Positions 51,456 through 61,354 of a stretch of 64,000 nt of DNA are shown here, one piece after another (positions within the stretch are counted from its first letter, which is position 1; the number at the start of each line of letters is the position of its first letter). The notes under the pieces were generated by a model that was given only the letters and a program-made list of their open reading frames with translations, had not been told where the DNA came from and did not search any database. Origin of the DNA: Pyruvatibacter mobilis (GTDB lineage Bacteria > Pseudomonadota > Alphaproteobacteria > CGMCC-115125); the NCBI RefSeq assembly GCF_012848855.1, contig NZ_CP051630.1, positions 2,087,501 to 2,151,500 on the forward strand. Reading direction: 5' to 3'. The position numbers and the translations under genes are program-made.

Positions 51456-52286
51456 CTAGCTGTCCTGCAGCGGCGCCGGCTTGGCGGGCTTGCGGTTGCC
51501 CCAGCGGTAGAAGACGTGCTTGCCGACGGTGGCCGTCTCTTCCAGCGTCGGGGCCCAGTAAGGCGCCACATAGTCAGCGTGGTAATGCGTGGCCTTGCCG
51601 GTCACTTCTTCCCACTTCACGTCCAGCATCACATAGGCGGCCAGGGCGCGGGAGCGGTCCCAGGCGGCCTTTTCGCGCGGAATGTCGCTCAGGCCGTCGC
51701 AGGTCCAGGAGAACTGGCAGCCCGTGGCCAGGTGCGCGCCCTGATAGACGACGCCGCAGATGGTGCGGGGGTAGCGCTTGTCGGCCACCCGGGTCAGCAC
51801 CACTTCGGCCACGGCCAGCTTGCCCTTGGCGCCTTCGCTGCGGGCCTCGAAATAGATTGCTTCGGCGAGGCACTGGCGCTCGCGGGCAATTTGCTCTTCC
51901 GACAGCTTGGAGAAGCGCTTGGCGAGACGGTCCTCGCCGGCGATGTCGATGGCGTTTTCCACCACCGCGTAAAACGTGTCGTCGCTCATGGAACGGGTTA
52001 CGGCCGGCAGGGTTATCACCGGGGCGCTGAGGCGGCCGCCGGCGACCCGCGCACGGGCCTTGGCGGTGACAGCCTTCACGTCCGGCGTCTCGCTGATGCT
52101 CAGCGCCGCCTGCTGCTGCGACGGGTCAGCTTCCCCGCCGAGGAAGGTAACCGCGGTGCTGCCGGCCAGCACAATGGCACCGGCGGCGGCGATGATGGCC
52201 GTCTTGCGTGTCCACTCCCGCCCCTCGGTGAGAGACCGGCAGCGATGACGGATCTGCGTCAAAACGGTGTCGAGCCTGTTCAGCAT
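51456..52286 (-). CDS. Cell-wall hydrolase, SleB-type
   Basis: The 276-aa protein has an N-terminal membrane anchor (KTAIIAAAGAIVLAGSTAV, about residues 28-46), a linker, then the Hydrolase_2/SleB domain: QCLAEAIYFEARSEGAKGKL with the catalytic Glu, VVLTRVADKRYPRTICGVVYQG (in pieces: VVLTRVADKRYP, TICGVVYQG) and CQFSWTCDGLSDIP. SleB is a lytic transglycosylase in spores; in alphaproteobacteria relatives are thought to remodel peptidoglycan. The start is ATG 52286 (MLNRLD); the frame upstream is not supported. Confidence 0.86.
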   Translation of the reverse strand: MLNRLDTVLTQIRHRCRSLTEGREWTRKTAIIAAAGAIVLAGSTAVTFLGGEADPSQQQAALSISETPDVKAVTAKARARVAGGRLSAPVITLPAVTRSMSDDTFYAVVENAIDIAGEDRLAKRFSKLSEEQIARERQCLAEAIYFEARSEGAKGKLAVAEVVLTRVADKRYPRTICGVVYQGAHLATGCQFSWTCDGLSDIPREKAAWDRSRALAAYVMLDVKWEEVTGKATHYHADYVAPYWAPTLEETATVGKHVFYRWGNRKPAKPAPLQDS

Positions 52287-52906
52287 CGTCCTGTCTCCAC
52301 ATGGTCCGCATCGGGGTCTTGTGACCCTGATACTTGAGGCGGGCAGGCATCTTGCGGGCGCGCGCACATCTGCGCTGCGGCCCCTGGCCTTGCTCCACCC
52401 CCAGATTTGAAACCAAGCGGGCTTCCCAACCCGCATTCCCAGTGCCGGGCGCGATACGCGGGAGCATCTGGCTCCCCTGCGCCGGGCGGTTCCGGCGGGA
52501 ATGGCACTCGTCCCATTCCCGGACCGGTCTTGGCGTCGTCGCAATCCCCGTGCCAGCGACAGCCGGTTTATCCCCGGCCTGTCCTGGCGCCTGATCGGGC
52601 GTTCTGCCCCTCGGAAAATGCGCCGGAAACTGTGTTTGTCCCGCCCCCTGCCCTGATGTGACAGATTTATGTGCGGGTGTCGGGGAGGGAGATAGCATTA
52701 AGGCCTGCCGCCTTCAAGCGGACAGCACTCACGCCCATGTTATCTGGCGCAACCCCTTGATTTTACAGGCAAAATCAGGCGCAGACCTGCCATGCACGGA
52801 TGCCGCCCGTTTTTTACCGGACGAGCCGCATCCTGTGCCAGAATCAGACACTTCCAACCCGAAATATATTGCACTGCAGCAAAAACCGGCGGTTTCCCGC
52901 CTGTTT
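52287..52906. other. Intergenic stretch, 620 bp
   Basis: The longest gap in the window, between the ppdK 3' end and the SleB-type gene. I find the ppdK terminator (52881-52908) and an inverted repeat TGATTTT (52758-52764) with AAAATCA (52771-52777) around a 6-base loop, but no gene, tRNA or repeat. A small RNA cannot be excluded. Confidence 0.5.
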
Positions 52907-52908
52907 TT
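52881..52908. terminator. Terminator overlapping the ppdK stop
   Basis: AAAAAC (52881-52886) pairs with GTTTTT (52903-52908), and GGCGG (52888-52892) with CCGCC (52897-52901), with one bulged mismatch and a TTTC loop. Read on the minus strand it is followed by T bases. The TAA of ppdK (52907-52909) lies at its base. Confidence 0.75.
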
Positions 52909-55576
52909 ACCTGGTCGCGAGTGCGGCCTGGGCAGCGGCCAGGCGGGCGATGGGCACGCGGTAGGGCGAGCACGACACATAGTCGAGGCCGACTGTCTCA
53001 CAGAAGGCCACCGAGGCCGGGTCACCGCCATGCTCACCGCAGATGCCGAGCTTGATGTCGGCACGGGTCGACCGGCCGCGCTCGGCGCCGATCTTCACCA
53101 GCTCGCCCACCCCATCGGGGTCCAGCGACACGAACGGGTCCTGCTCGATCAGCCCCTGCTCCGTATATGTCTTGAGGAACATCGCTGCATCATCGCGCGA
53201 AATGCCATAGGTCGTCTGCGTCAGATCATTGGTGCCGAAGGAGAAGAACTCCGCCGTCTCGGCGATGTTGTTGGCCTGAAGGGCTGCGCGCGGCAGCTCG
53301 ATCATGGTGCCGACGAGATAGCTCAGCTTCTTGCCGGTCTCTTTCTCAACGTCACCGGCAATCGCCACGATGCGCGCCTTCAGCGTGTCCAGCTCCTGCT
53401 TCATGGCAACGAGCGGGATCATGATTTCCGGCGTCACCGGGGAGCCGGTCTTCTCGGCGGCGGCAATCGACGCTTCGAAGATGGCACGGGCCTGCATCTC
53501 GTAGATTTCCGGATAGGAAATGCCGAGGCGGCAGCCGCGATGGCCCAGCATCGGGTTGAACTCGTGCAGCTCATGCGCGCGCTGCTTCAGCTTGGCGGCA
53601 TCAACGCCAGAGGCAGCCGCCACTTCTTCCATTTCTTCGTCCGACTGCGGAAGGAATTCGTGCAGCGGCGGGTCAAGCAGGCGGATCGTCACCGGCAGGC
53701 CGGACATGATCTCGAACAAATCGGTGAAGTCCTGCCGCTGCATGGGCAGGATCTTGTCCAGCGCCGCCTTGCGGGCTGACTTGTCGTGCTCGTCGGCGAG
53801 GATCATCTCGCGCACGGCGACAATGCGCTCGGCTTCAAAGAACATGTGCTCAGTGCGGCACAGACCAATGCCCTCGGCGCCGAACTTGCGCGCGGTCTCG
53901 GCATCCGCCGGGGTTTCCGCGTTGGTGCGCACCTTCATGCGACGGGCCTTGTCGGCCCATTCCATCAGTTTGCCGAAATCACCGGAGAGTTCCGGCTGCA
54001 GGGTCGGCACTTCGCCCTGCATCACCTGGCCGTTGCCGCCATCGATGGTGATGATGTCACCTTCAGAGATCGTCACGCCGCCGACGGTGAAGGTCTTTGC
54101 CGCATAATCAACACGGATCGTACCCGCGCCGGACACACAGGGCCGCCCCATGCCGCGGGCCACCACGGCCGCGTGGCTGGTCATGCCGCCGCGGGTGGTC
54201 AGAATGCCTTGGGCTGCGTGCATGCCGTGAATGTCTTCGGGGCTTGTTTCGATCCGTACCAGGATGACCTTCTTGCCTTCCTGCATGCACTCCACCGCGT
54301 GTTCGGCGGTGAACACGACGGCACCGGATGCCGCGCCGGGCGACGCAGGCAGGCCGGAGGCAATCACGTTGCGTTCCGCATCCGGATCAAGGGTCGGGTG
54401 CAGCAGCTGGTCCAGCGACGCGGGGTCCACGCGCTTCACGGCTTCTTCGGAGGAAATCAGTCCCTCATCCACCATGTCGCAGGCGATCTTGAGGGCGGCT
54501 TTCGCCGTGCGCTTGCCGTTGCGGGTCTGCAGCATCCACAGCTTGCCCTGCTGGACGGTGAACTCGATGTCCTGCATGTCGCGGTAATGGCCTTCGAGCT
54601 TCTTGTAGATGTCCACAAGCTGCCCGAACACTTCCGGCATGGCTTCCTCCATGCTGGGGGCGGTCGCACCGGCTGCCTCGCGGGAGGCCTTGGTCAGGTT
54701 CTGCGGGGTGCGGATGCCCGCCACCACGTCCTCGCCCTGGGCATTGATGAGGAATTCGCCATAAAATTCTTTCACGCCGGTGGACGGGTCGCGGGTGAAG
54801 GCGACGCCCGTGGCCGACGTATCGCCCATATTGCCGAACACCATGGCCTGCACGTTGACGGCAGTGCCCCAGCTTTCGGGGATGTTGTGCAGGCGACGAT
54901 AGGTGTTGGCGCGGTCATTGCGCCAGGAGCCGAACACAGCCGAGATCGCGCCCCAGAGCTGGTCCTTCACATCCTGCGGGAAGGGCTGCTCCAGCTCGCG
55001 CTCAACAGCGGCCTTGTAGTGCTGGATGATTTCCTTCCAGTCATCGGCGGAAAGATCCGTGTCCAGCGTATAGTCGTTCTCTTCCTTGTAGACCTCGAGG
55101 ATCTCCTCGAAGTGGTAGTGGTCCACGCCCAGCACCACGTCGGAATACATCTGGATGAAGCGGCGGTAGCTGTCCATGGCGAAGCGCTCATCGCCCGACA
55201 GCTTGGCCATCGCGCCCACGGTCTCGTCATTGAGGCCGAGATTCAGCACCGTATCCATCATGCCCGGCATGGAGGCGCGGGCGCCCGACCGCACCGAGAC
55301 GAGCAGCGGGTTTGCGGTGTCGCCGAAGGTGGCGCCGACCAGCTTGCCGATCTGCTCAAGGGCATCATCAACCTGGTCGGACAGCTCGTCCGGGTACTTG
55401 CGGCCATTGTCGTAGTACCAGGTGCACAGCTCGGTGGTGATGGTAAAGCCCGGCGGCACCGGCAGCCCGAGATTGGACATCTCCGCAAGGTTCGCGCCCT
55501 TGCCGCCCAAAAGGTTGCGGTCCTCAGCGGACCCTTCCGCCTTGCCGTCGCCGAAGCTGTACACCCACTTGGTCAT
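52907..55576 (-). CDS. ppdK: Pyruvate, phosphate dikinase
   Basis: Interconverts pyruvate, ATP and phosphate with PEP, AMP and PPi; in alphaproteobacteria it links glycolysis and gluconeogenesis. The 889-aa length is typical. The N-terminal nucleotide domain has LLGGKGANLAEM. The central phosphohistidine loop reads GGMTSHAAVVARGMGRPCVSG. The C-terminal TIM barrel has ALCRTEHMFF-like IGLCRTEHMFFEAERI, GTMIELPRAALQ and the Cys-containing GICGEHGGDP. It lies in the same-strand run glyQ-glyS-ppdK, the common alphaproteobacterial order. Confidence 0.96.
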   Translation of the reverse strand: MTKWVYSFGDGKAEGSAEDRNLLGGKGANLAEMSNLGLPVPPGFTITTELCTWYYDNGRKYPDELSDQVDDALEQIGKLVGATFGDTANPLLVSVRSGARASMPGMMDTVLNLGLNDETVGAMAKLSGDERFAMDSYRRFIQMYSDVVLGVDHYHFEEILEVYKEENDYTLDTDLSADDWKEIIQHYKAAVERELEQPFPQDVKDQLWGAISAVFGSWRNDRANTYRRLHNIPESWGTAVNVQAMVFGNMGDTSATGVAFTRDPSTGVKEFYGEFLINAQGEDVVAGIRTPQNLTKASREAAGATAPSMEEAMPEVFGQLVDIYKKLEGHYRDMQDIEFTVQQGKLWMLQTRNGKRTAKAALKIACDMVDEGLISSEEAVKRVDPASLDQLLHPTLDPDAERNVIASGLPASPGAASGAVVFTAEHAVECMQEGKKVILVRIETSPEDIHGMHAAQGILTTRGGMTSHAAVVARGMGRPCVSGAGTIRVDYAAKTFTVGGVTISEGDIITIDGGNGQVMQGEVPTLQPELSGDFGKLMEWADKARRMKVRTNAETPADAETARKFGAEGIGLCRTEHMFFEAERIVAVREMILADEHDKSARKAALDKILPMQRQDFTDLFEIMSGLPVTIRLLDPPLHEFLPQSDEEMEEVAAASGVDAAKLKQRAHELHEFNPMLGHRGCRLGISYPEIYEMQARAIFEASIAAAEKTGSPVTPEIMIPLVAMKQELDTLKARIVAIAGDVEKETGKKLSYLVGTMIELPRAALQANNIAETAEFFSFGTNDLTQTTYGISRDDAAMFLKTYTEQGLIEQDPFVSLDPDGVGELVKIGAERGRSTRADIKLGICGEHGGDPASVAFCETVGLDYVSCSPYRVPIARLAAAQAALATR

Positions 55577-56002
55577 GGTCGTGTGCCTGTCTTGAGGTGG
55601 TGATGTGAATTCTGTGTGAACCCGCGACTCGTGCCGGACTCATGGAAGAGACAGGCGGTGCGGTCAAGGCATGGCTGGGTCGCAGCCACGGGAATCTTTG
55701 GATTGGCCGCTTGAGCCGCTGCGCTGTCGGGGGCGGGGGCAAACGAGATGCCCTCAGGTGCCGCCCCGAAGTGCCGCTCCACCCTCACCCGGTGCTCCGC
55801 ACCGACCTCTCCCCCCACTTTTGCGGTCCGTCCGCAAAAGCGGACAGGAGCGGGAGAGGTAAAGTATTGGTCCCTCTCCCCTCGTGGGAGAGGGAGGGGC
55901 CCGCCGCGCAAACGACAGTTTGCACGGGGGGAGGGTGAGGGGGCGGCAGCGGTCGCGGTCACGCCCGGCCGCGCGTCATGGCCCGGGGCCACAGCCACTG
56001 CC
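55577..56002. other. Intergenic stretch before ppdK, 426 bp
   Basis: Upstream of ppdK and downstream of glyS, both on the minus strand. Besides the composite palindromic element at 55782-55941, only a weak -35-like TTGACC on the minus strand can be made out. I see no gene. Confidence 0.5.
55782..55941. repeat. 160-bp composite palindrome with five nested hairpins
   Basis: CCCTCACCC (55782-55790) at one end is matched by GGGTGAGGG (55933-55941) at the other. Inside are GGTGC/GCACC, CCTCTCCC (55806-55813) with GGGAGAGG (55852-55859), CTTTTGCGG (55818-55826) with CCGCAAAAG (55832-55840), CCCTCTCCC (55872-55880) with GGGAGAGGG (55886-55894), and GCAAAC with GTTTGC (55908-55923). It looks like an intergenic repeat family; only this copy is in the window. 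Confidence 0.75.
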
Positions 56003-58105
56003 CTAGCCCTCCACCTTGGAGAAGTCGGCGACGGTGTGCAGGGCGTCGCGGATCTGGGCCAGCAGCTTGAGCCGGTTGGCGCGGATTCTCGGGTCGTTGT
56101 CATTCACCCGCACACCGGTCTCGGTATCGAGGAACAGATCGACCGGCCCGCGCAGCTTGGCAAGCGCCGCCATGGCCCCGGCGAAATCTTCCTTCGCCAC
56201 CGCCTCGCGCGCGATGCCGGTGGCGGCATCAATCGCCGCGTAAAGATCGCTCTCGGCCTTTTCGGAAAACAGCTCGGTGTTGGCCGTGCCGGAAACCGGC
56301 GCGCCGTCCTTCTTTTCCTCGATGCGCAGGATGTTGGCGGCGCGCTTGTAGCCCGCCAGCAAATTGGCCCCGTCATCGGTTGCCAGGAAATCCGACAGCG
56401 CATTGACGCGCTGGACGATCAGCCAGAGGTCGTCCTGGCCCTCCATTGCGAAGACCGCATCCACAAGATCATGCCGCGCCCCACGGTCGCGGAGATAGAC
56501 CTTCAGGCGGTCGGCGAAGAAGGACAGGAGGTCGTCGAGCGTCGCATCGCGATCCTCTGCCTCGCGATTGTCACCGTCATAGCTCCATACGCTTCCCATC
56601 ACCTGACGGATGGGAATTCGTATCTCGTTTTCGAGAATCGTCCGAGTGACGCCCAATGCGTACCGGCGAAGGGCGTAAGGATCTTTCGAGCCCGTCGGCT
56701 TCTCACCGATGTCCCAGAAACCGACGAGCGTATCCAGTTTCTCGGAAAGGGAGACAGCGATTGATACGGGAGCGGTAGGCACATCGTCATCAGCACTCTG
56801 GGGCGCATAGTGGTCTCGGATAGCATCTGCTACCTCGGCCACTTCACCATCTTCAATCGCGTAGTAGCGGCCCATGATGCCCTGAAGATCAGGAAACTCG
56901 TAGACCATGCCGGTCGTCAAATCCGCTTTTGCAAGGCGCGCGGCACGATCAACGTTGCCGCGATCGGCGCCGACATAGGGTGCGACGAGATCTACGGCGA
57001 CACCCGCCACCCGCTCCATCTTGTCATGCACGGTGCCGAGCTTGGCGTGGAACACGACCTTCTTGAGGTCATCCACGCGGCTGTCCAGCGTGCGCTTCTT
57101 GTCTTCGTCCCAGAAGAAGCGCGCGTCGGAGAAGCGGGCGCGGAGGACGCGGCCATTGCCGTCGGCGATGGCGGTGCCGCCGTCTTCCGCTTCCACATTG
57201 GCGACGCAGATGAACTTCGCTGCCATGCCGCCGCTCTTGGGGTCGCGGACCGCGAAATATTTCTGGTTCGACCGCATGGTCGAGGTCAGCACTTCCGGCG
57301 GCACGTCGAGGAAGCTTTCATCGAACGACCCCATCAGCGGCACGGGCCATTCAACCAGCCCCGCCACCTCTTCCAGCAGCGCCTCGTCCTCCACCAGCTC
57401 AAGCCCCTGCGCCTCACACAGGGTCTTGGCTTCGTGCAGGATCGTCTGCATACGGATCTCCGCGTCCACCATCACCTTGGCGCGGTCAAGCCCCACCTCA
57501 TAGTCTTCAAGGCGCGACACGGTGATCGCGTCGGGCGCCATGAAGCGGTGACCATAGGTGACGTTGCCGGACGTGATGACGGTGTCGTCGTTGAGCGCCA
57601 CCTCGAAAGGCACCACCTCACCATCAAACGTGCAGACGATGGAATGCAGCGGCCGCACCCAGCGCAGCGTGCCCACGCCCCATCGCATGGACTTGGGCCA
57701 GGGGAATTTCTTCACCGTGTCGGGAATGATCTCGGCCAGCAGCTCCGGCACCGGGCGGCCCGGCTTGTCGATGACGGCGACGTAAAACGCGCCCTTCTTG
57801 TCCTCGCGCTGCTCGCAGTCGTCAACGCTTGCAAGCCCCGCCGACTTCAGGAAGCCCTCAAGCGCCTTTTCCGGCGCGCCGACGCGCGGGCCCTTGCGCT
57901 CTTCCTTGCGGTCGGGTGCCGCCCCCGGCAGGCCGCCGAGTGCCAGCATCAGCCGGCGCGGGCCATAATGGATGCGCGCCCACTCATAGGTGACGCCGGC
58001 CTCCACCAGCGCGTCCGTCACCATGCGCTGCAGGTCTTCCGCCGCACGCTTCTGCATGCGCGCGGGGATTTCCTCGCAGAAGAGTTCGATCAGGGTCTCA
58101 GGCAT
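56003..58105 (-). CDS. glyS: Glycyl-tRNA synthetase beta subunit
   Basis: Beta subunit of the alpha2-beta2 bacterial GlyRS; contributes tRNA binding and aminoacylation support to GlyQ. The 700-aa length is usual. Motifs: N-terminal [34 protein letters not shown]-type core ([14 protein letters not shown]), [13 protein letters not shown], and the C-terminal helical bundle. It starts one base from the glyQ stop, so the two are coupled. A patch at about 56571-56930 has lower GC (about 56%) and uses codons such as ATA, CGA and TTG that are rare in the rest of the gene. Confidence 0.93.
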   Translation of the reverse strand: MPETLIELFCEEIPARMQKRAAEDLQRMVTDALVEAGVTYEWARIHYGPRRLMLALGGLPGAAPDRKEERKGPRVGAPEKALEGFLKSAGLASVDDCEQREDKKGAFYVAVIDKPGRPVPELLAEIIPDTVKKFPWPKSMRWGVGTLRWVRPLHSIVCTFDGEVVPFEVALNDDTVITSGNVTYGHRFMAPDAITVSRLEDYEVGLDRAKVMVDAEIRMQTILHEAKTLCEAQGLELVEDEALLEEVAGLVEWPVPLMGSFDESFLDVPPEVLTSTMRSNQKYFAVRDPKSGGMAAKFICVANVEAEDGGTAIADGNGRVLRARFSDARFFWDEDKKRTLDSRVDDLKKVVFHAKLGTVHDKMERVAGVAVDLVAPYVGADRGNVDRAARLAKADLTTGMVYEFPDLQGIMGRYYAIEDGEVAEVADAIRDHYAPQSADDDVPTAPVSIAVSLSEKLDTLVGFWDIGEKPTGSKDPYALRRYALGVTRTILENEIRIPIRQVMGSVWSYDGDNREAEDRDATLDDLLSFFADRLKVYLRDRGARHDLVDAVFAMEGQDDLWLIVQRVNALSDFLATDDGANLLAGYKRAANILRIEEKKDGAPVSGTANTELFSEKAESDLYAAIDAATGIAREAVAKEDFAGAMAALAKLRGPVDLFLDTETGVRVNDNDPRIRANRLKLLAQIRDALHTVADFSKVEG

Positions 58106-59007
58106 TACTCAGCCCCCTCGATCTGCGTCTTCAGATAGGCTTCGCAGCAGCCCTTGGCCAGGTTCCGGACCCGGCCGATATAGGCCTGGCGTTCGGTGAC
58201 TGAGATGACGCCGCGGGCGTCCAGCAGGTTGAAGCGGTGGGATGCCTTCAGCACCTGGTCATAGGCGGGCAGCGGCAGCGCGGGCGTGTGGCTCAGCAGC
58301 CGCTCGCATTCCTTTTCCGCGTCGGCAAACTGGCGGAACAGGGCCTCGGTGTCAGCGGCGTCGAAATTGTGGTGGGAATATTCCACCTCCGCCTGGTGGA
58401 ACACGTCGCCATAGGTGACCTTCTTGTCGCCCTCAGCGCCGTTGAAATCCAGTTCAAACCCGTTGTCGACGCCCTGCACATACATGGCCAGGCGTTCCAG
58501 CCCGTAGGTCAGCTCGCCGGACACGGGTGAACAGTCGATGCCGCCCACCTGCTGGAAGTAAGTGAACTGGGAGACCTCCATCCCGTCGCACCACACTTCC
58601 CAGCCCAGGCCCCAGGCGCCCAGCGTCGGGCTTTCCCAGTCATCCTCCACAAAGCGGATGTCATGCAGCTTGGGGTCGATGCCCAGCGCATAGAGGCTTT
58701 GCAGGTAGAGCTCCTGGATGTTGTCCGGGCTCGGCTTCAGGATCACCTGGAACTGGTAATAGTGCTGGAAGCGGTTGGGGTTCTCGCCATAGCGGCCGTC
58801 CGTCGGGCGGCGGGAGGGCTGCACATAGGCCGCGTTCCAGGGCTTGGGGCCGAGCGCGCGCAGGGTGGTCGCGGGGTGAAAGGTGCCCGCGCCCATTTCC
58901 ATGTCATAGGGTTGCAGCAGCACGCAGCCCTGGTCCGCCCAGAAGCGTTGCAGGGTCAGGATCAGGCCCTGAAAGGATGTATCGGCCTTCGGCCGTGACG
59001 CGGTCAT
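58105..59007 (-). CDS. glyQ: Glycyl-tRNA synthetase alpha subunit
   Basis: Catalytic alpha subunit (class II synthetase fold) that activates glycine and charges tRNA-Gly together with GlyS. The 300-aa protein has the characteristic [49 protein letters not shown] and [19 protein letters not shown]. These are standard GlyQ landmarks. It overlaps glyS by one base and follows the small protein and S49 peptidase genes on the same strand. Confidence 0.95.
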   Translation of the reverse strand: MTASRPKADTSFQGLILTLQRFWADQGCVLLQPYDMEMGAGTFHPATTLRALGPKPWNAAYVQPSRRPTDGRYGENPNRFQHYYQFQVILKPSPDNIQELYLQSLYALGIDPKLHDIRFVEDDWESPTLGAWGLGWEVWCDGMEVSQFTYFQQVGGIDCSPVSGELTYGLERLAMYVQGVDNGFELDFNGAEGDKKVTYGDVFHQAEVEYSHHNFDAADTEALFRQFADAEKECERLLSHTPALPLPAYDQVLKASHRFNLLDARGVISVTERQAYIGRVRNLAKGCCEAYLKTQIEGAE

Positions 59008-59285
59008 CGAGGCGCTTGGAACTCACCTGAAAAGGGTGAAACGGGGTCGGTGCGGGCCCGGATTTCCAGCAGGCGCCCCCTGGTGACCTGAAACCGCAGA
59101 ATCGACAAGAGGGCTGCTATATGCCCGGGCGCGGCGGAACCTAGCCGCGCGGGTCATGCGGGGTCAAGGACGGGCTTGCCGGGGGGTGAGAGGGCCAGGA
59201 GGCTAGCCGCAGGCTGGTCGTTGGCTGACCGGCGGGCGACGCTGTGTCAGGGCACTGGCCCGTGTGCCGCCCGTGCGGCACGTGC

Positions 59286-59492
59286 CTAGCGCGGCTGGCG
59301 GTCGGTGGGGCGATAGACGCCGTCCTTGCCGGCTTCCAGCGTCTGGGCGTCGGATTTGCCGCTCATATGCTGGGTGGCGCGGCGGGCGGCCTCCTCCACG
59401 GCGGAACGGCGGCTAACACCCTTGTCCTTGAGCGTCCGCCAGGCGGCCACCGCGGCGACGATCAGCAGGGCCGTGAGGATGATGTTTCCCAT
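59286..59492 (-). CDS. Small single-pass membrane protein, unknown
   Basis: The 68-aa product has one N-terminal membrane segment (NIILTALLIVAAVAAWRTL) and a basic, charged tail (SRRSAVEEAARRATQHMSG...). AGGGG eight bases upstream supports ATG 59492 (the ORF would also begin at a TTG one codon earlier). It lies between the S49 peptidase and glyQ. I do not know the family, and the call rests on start, ribosome site and codon use. Confidence 0.55.
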   Translation of the reverse strand: MGNIILTALLIVAAVAAWRTLKDKGVSRRSAVEEAARRATQHMSGKSDAQTLEAGKDGVYRPTDRQPR

Positions 59493-59543
59493 CAAATTAT
59501 CCCCTAGTCGTTGGGCCCCTTTGCCGGGCCCCGGAATCCGGGC

Positions 59544-60488
59544 CTAGAGCCCGAAGCGGTTCCAGTGCGCGCGGGCTTCCAGCGCCGCAAGCCCGGTTTC
59601 CACCAGATTTGCAGCCTCGCCCGCCATCATGGCGGCGGCAGATGGCGAAGCTGTGGCAGCTGCTGCGGGCGCACCGACTTCAGCAGCGTTCTTGTTGCGG
59701 CGGAACAGGCCGCCGGACACATGCACGAGCTTGAGCTTGGTCTTGTCGCCGAACTTCTCCTGCATCACCGCACGCATATCGCCCAGCCCGTCGATCAGGC
59801 CCAAAGTCTTGGCGGTGGCACCGGTCCAGAAGGCGCCGTTGAACAGCTCATCCTCCGGCGCGGACAGCTTGTCGCCCCTGTGATCGCGCACCATCTGCTT
59901 GAAGCTTTCGTGCACTTCTTCCTGCAGCTTCTTCAGATGCGCCACGTCCTTGGGGTTTTCTTCCTGGAACGGGTCGAGCATCGCCTTGCTGGTGCCCGCC
60001 GTATAGATGCGGCGTTCGACGCCCACCTTGTCGATCAGCTTCTTGAAGCCGAAGCCCGCCGAGACAACGCCAATGGAGCCGACGACGGAGTTTTCATCCG
60101 CATAGATCTCGTCGCCAGCCAGCGCCAGCATGTAGCCGCCGGAGGCGCCCACATCCTCGATGAAGGTAAAGACGGGCTTTTCATGCTCCTTGGCCAGCGC
60201 GCGGACGCGCTTGGTGATCAGCGCCGACTGCACGGGCGAGCCGCCGGGGGAGTTGATGGCGATGGCCACGGCCTTGGCCTGACTGTTGGTGAAGGCCGCC
60301 TCGAGGTCCGCCGCGCAGGAGGCCAGCGTCAAGGACGGGCTCAGCGGGGTGGACTGGCCGCCGATGACGCCGGTGAGGCGGACGACGGTGACGAGCGGTT
60401 CCGGCTCGCCCATCAGCTTGCGGGCGATGGGGCCGATCAGCGGCTGGTCGCGCAGGGCGCGCAGATTATCCTTGATTGCCATGGCCAT
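59544..60488 (-). CDS. sppA: S49-family signal peptide peptidase (SppA/SohB-like)
   Basis: Degrades cleaved signal peptides or other membrane-associated peptides. The 314-aa length fits the short, single-domain SppA36-type proteins. The core has AINSPGGSPVQSALI, the catalytic Ser in DVGASGGYMLALAGDEIYAD, the strand ENSVVGSIGVVSAGF, and Lys in FKKLIDKVGVERR as the general base. A hydrophobic N-terminus is weak, so it may be peripheral. The start is placed at MAMAIKDNL (60488); the long frame upstream is not supported. Confidence 0.88.
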   Translation of the reverse strand: MAMAIKDNLRALRDQPLIGPIARKLMGEPEPLVTVVRLTGVIGGQSTPLSPSLTLASCAADLEAAFTNSQAKAVAIAINSPGGSPVQSALITKRVRALAKEHEKPVFTFIEDVGASGGYMLALAGDEIYADENSVVGSIGVVSAGFGFKKLIDKVGVERRIYTAGTSKAMLDPFQEENPKDVAHLKKLQEEVHESFKQMVRDHRGDKLSAPEDELFNGAFWTGATAKTLGLIDGLGDMRAVMQEKFGDKTKLKLVHVSGGLFRRNKNAAEVGAPAAAATASPSAAAMMAGEAANLVETGLAALEARAHWNRFGL

Positions 60489-60538
60489 CAGATAGTCACG
60501 CGCCCGTGAAAGCGCAAGCGGCGCGGCTGTCCGGTGCT

Positions 60539-61354
60539 TCAGCCGCCGATCTCGAGCGGGCGGCCCTTCCGGAGGATGTCCCAGGCATCCCCGGTAAACC
60601 GCGCATCCGCCCCGTGCAGCACCAGGCCGGGCAGCAGCTTCAGCGGGGCGCGGCTGCCCTTGGTGGCCTGCACGATGACGCGGGAGGCCGGTTTGCCGGT
60701 TGATCGCGGGGCCGGCCACAGGGGAAAGACCTGTGCGCCCCCTGCCCGGCCCTCAAGCGCTGCCAGCAGATCCCCCACCCGGTCAGCCCGGTGGATGAAG
60801 CTCAGCGTGCCGCCGGGGCGGACCATCCGCGTGGCGAACTTGACCCAGGCGTCCAGCAGCTCCTGCGGACCCGCAAAGGCGCGGGCGCGGGCATCTCCCG
60901 GCGGCGGGGTCGCCTCGCCTTCGGTCAGGAAAGGCGGGTTGGCGATGGCATGGTCGCAGGTTTCCGGTGCCAGGCCGTGCTCCGCCAATAAAGACGCCTT
61001 GAGCGTCACATCCGCCTCGATGAGCGACACCATGTGCGCAAGTTCATTGCGCTCGGCATTACGGCGGGCCAGCTCCAGCGCGCCAGCCTCAATCTCGACA
61101 CCCAGCACCCGCGCGCCGGTCCGCCGGGCGAGGCACATGGCGGCGACACCGGGCCCGCAGCCGGGCTCGAGCACCAATTCGCCCTCCTTCGCCGGACAGG
61201 CGGCTGCCAGCATCACCGTGTCCACCCCGGCCCGGAAGCCCTGGCGCGGCTGCAGGCATTTCACCTTGCCGCTGAGGAAATCATCGTCCGAGGTCTCGAT
61301 TTCCTGCACCGTTGGGGCGTCTGTTGGTGCTTCTGTGGGTGCTGTCCCGCTCAT
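60539..61354 (-). CDS. tRNA1(Val) adenine-N6-methyltransferase-like (TrmN6/YfiC)
   Basis: The 271-aa protein is an N6-type class I methyltransferase: motif I VLEPGCGPGVAAMCLARR, then VLGVEIEAGALELARRNAE, and the catalytic NPPF in DHAIANPPFLTEG. This fits YfiC/TrmN6, which methylates A37 of tRNA1(Val), and HemK-like enzymes; the Gly-rich start MSGTAPTEAPTDAPT is not diagnostic. It overlaps the DUF2007 gene by 4 bases and precedes sppA by 50 bp. Confidence 0.84.
   Translation of the reverse strand: MSGTAPTEAPTDAPTVQEIETSDDDFLSGKVKCLQPRQGFRAGVDTVMLAAACPAKEGELVLEPGCGPGVAAMCLARRTGARVLGVEIEAGALELARRNAERNELAHMVSLIEADVTLKASLLAEHGLAPETCDHAIANPPFLTEGEATPPPGDARARAFAGPQELLDAWVKFATRMVRPGGTLSFIHRADRVGDLLAALEGRAGGAQVFPLWPAPRSTGKPASRVIVQATKGSRAPLKLLPGLVLHGADARFTGDAWDILRKGRPLEIGG

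Noticed and set aside
53786-55603. 605-codon plus-strand open frame over ppdK
   Set aside because: Antisense shadow of ppdK, rich in His, Gly and Arg; no motifs.
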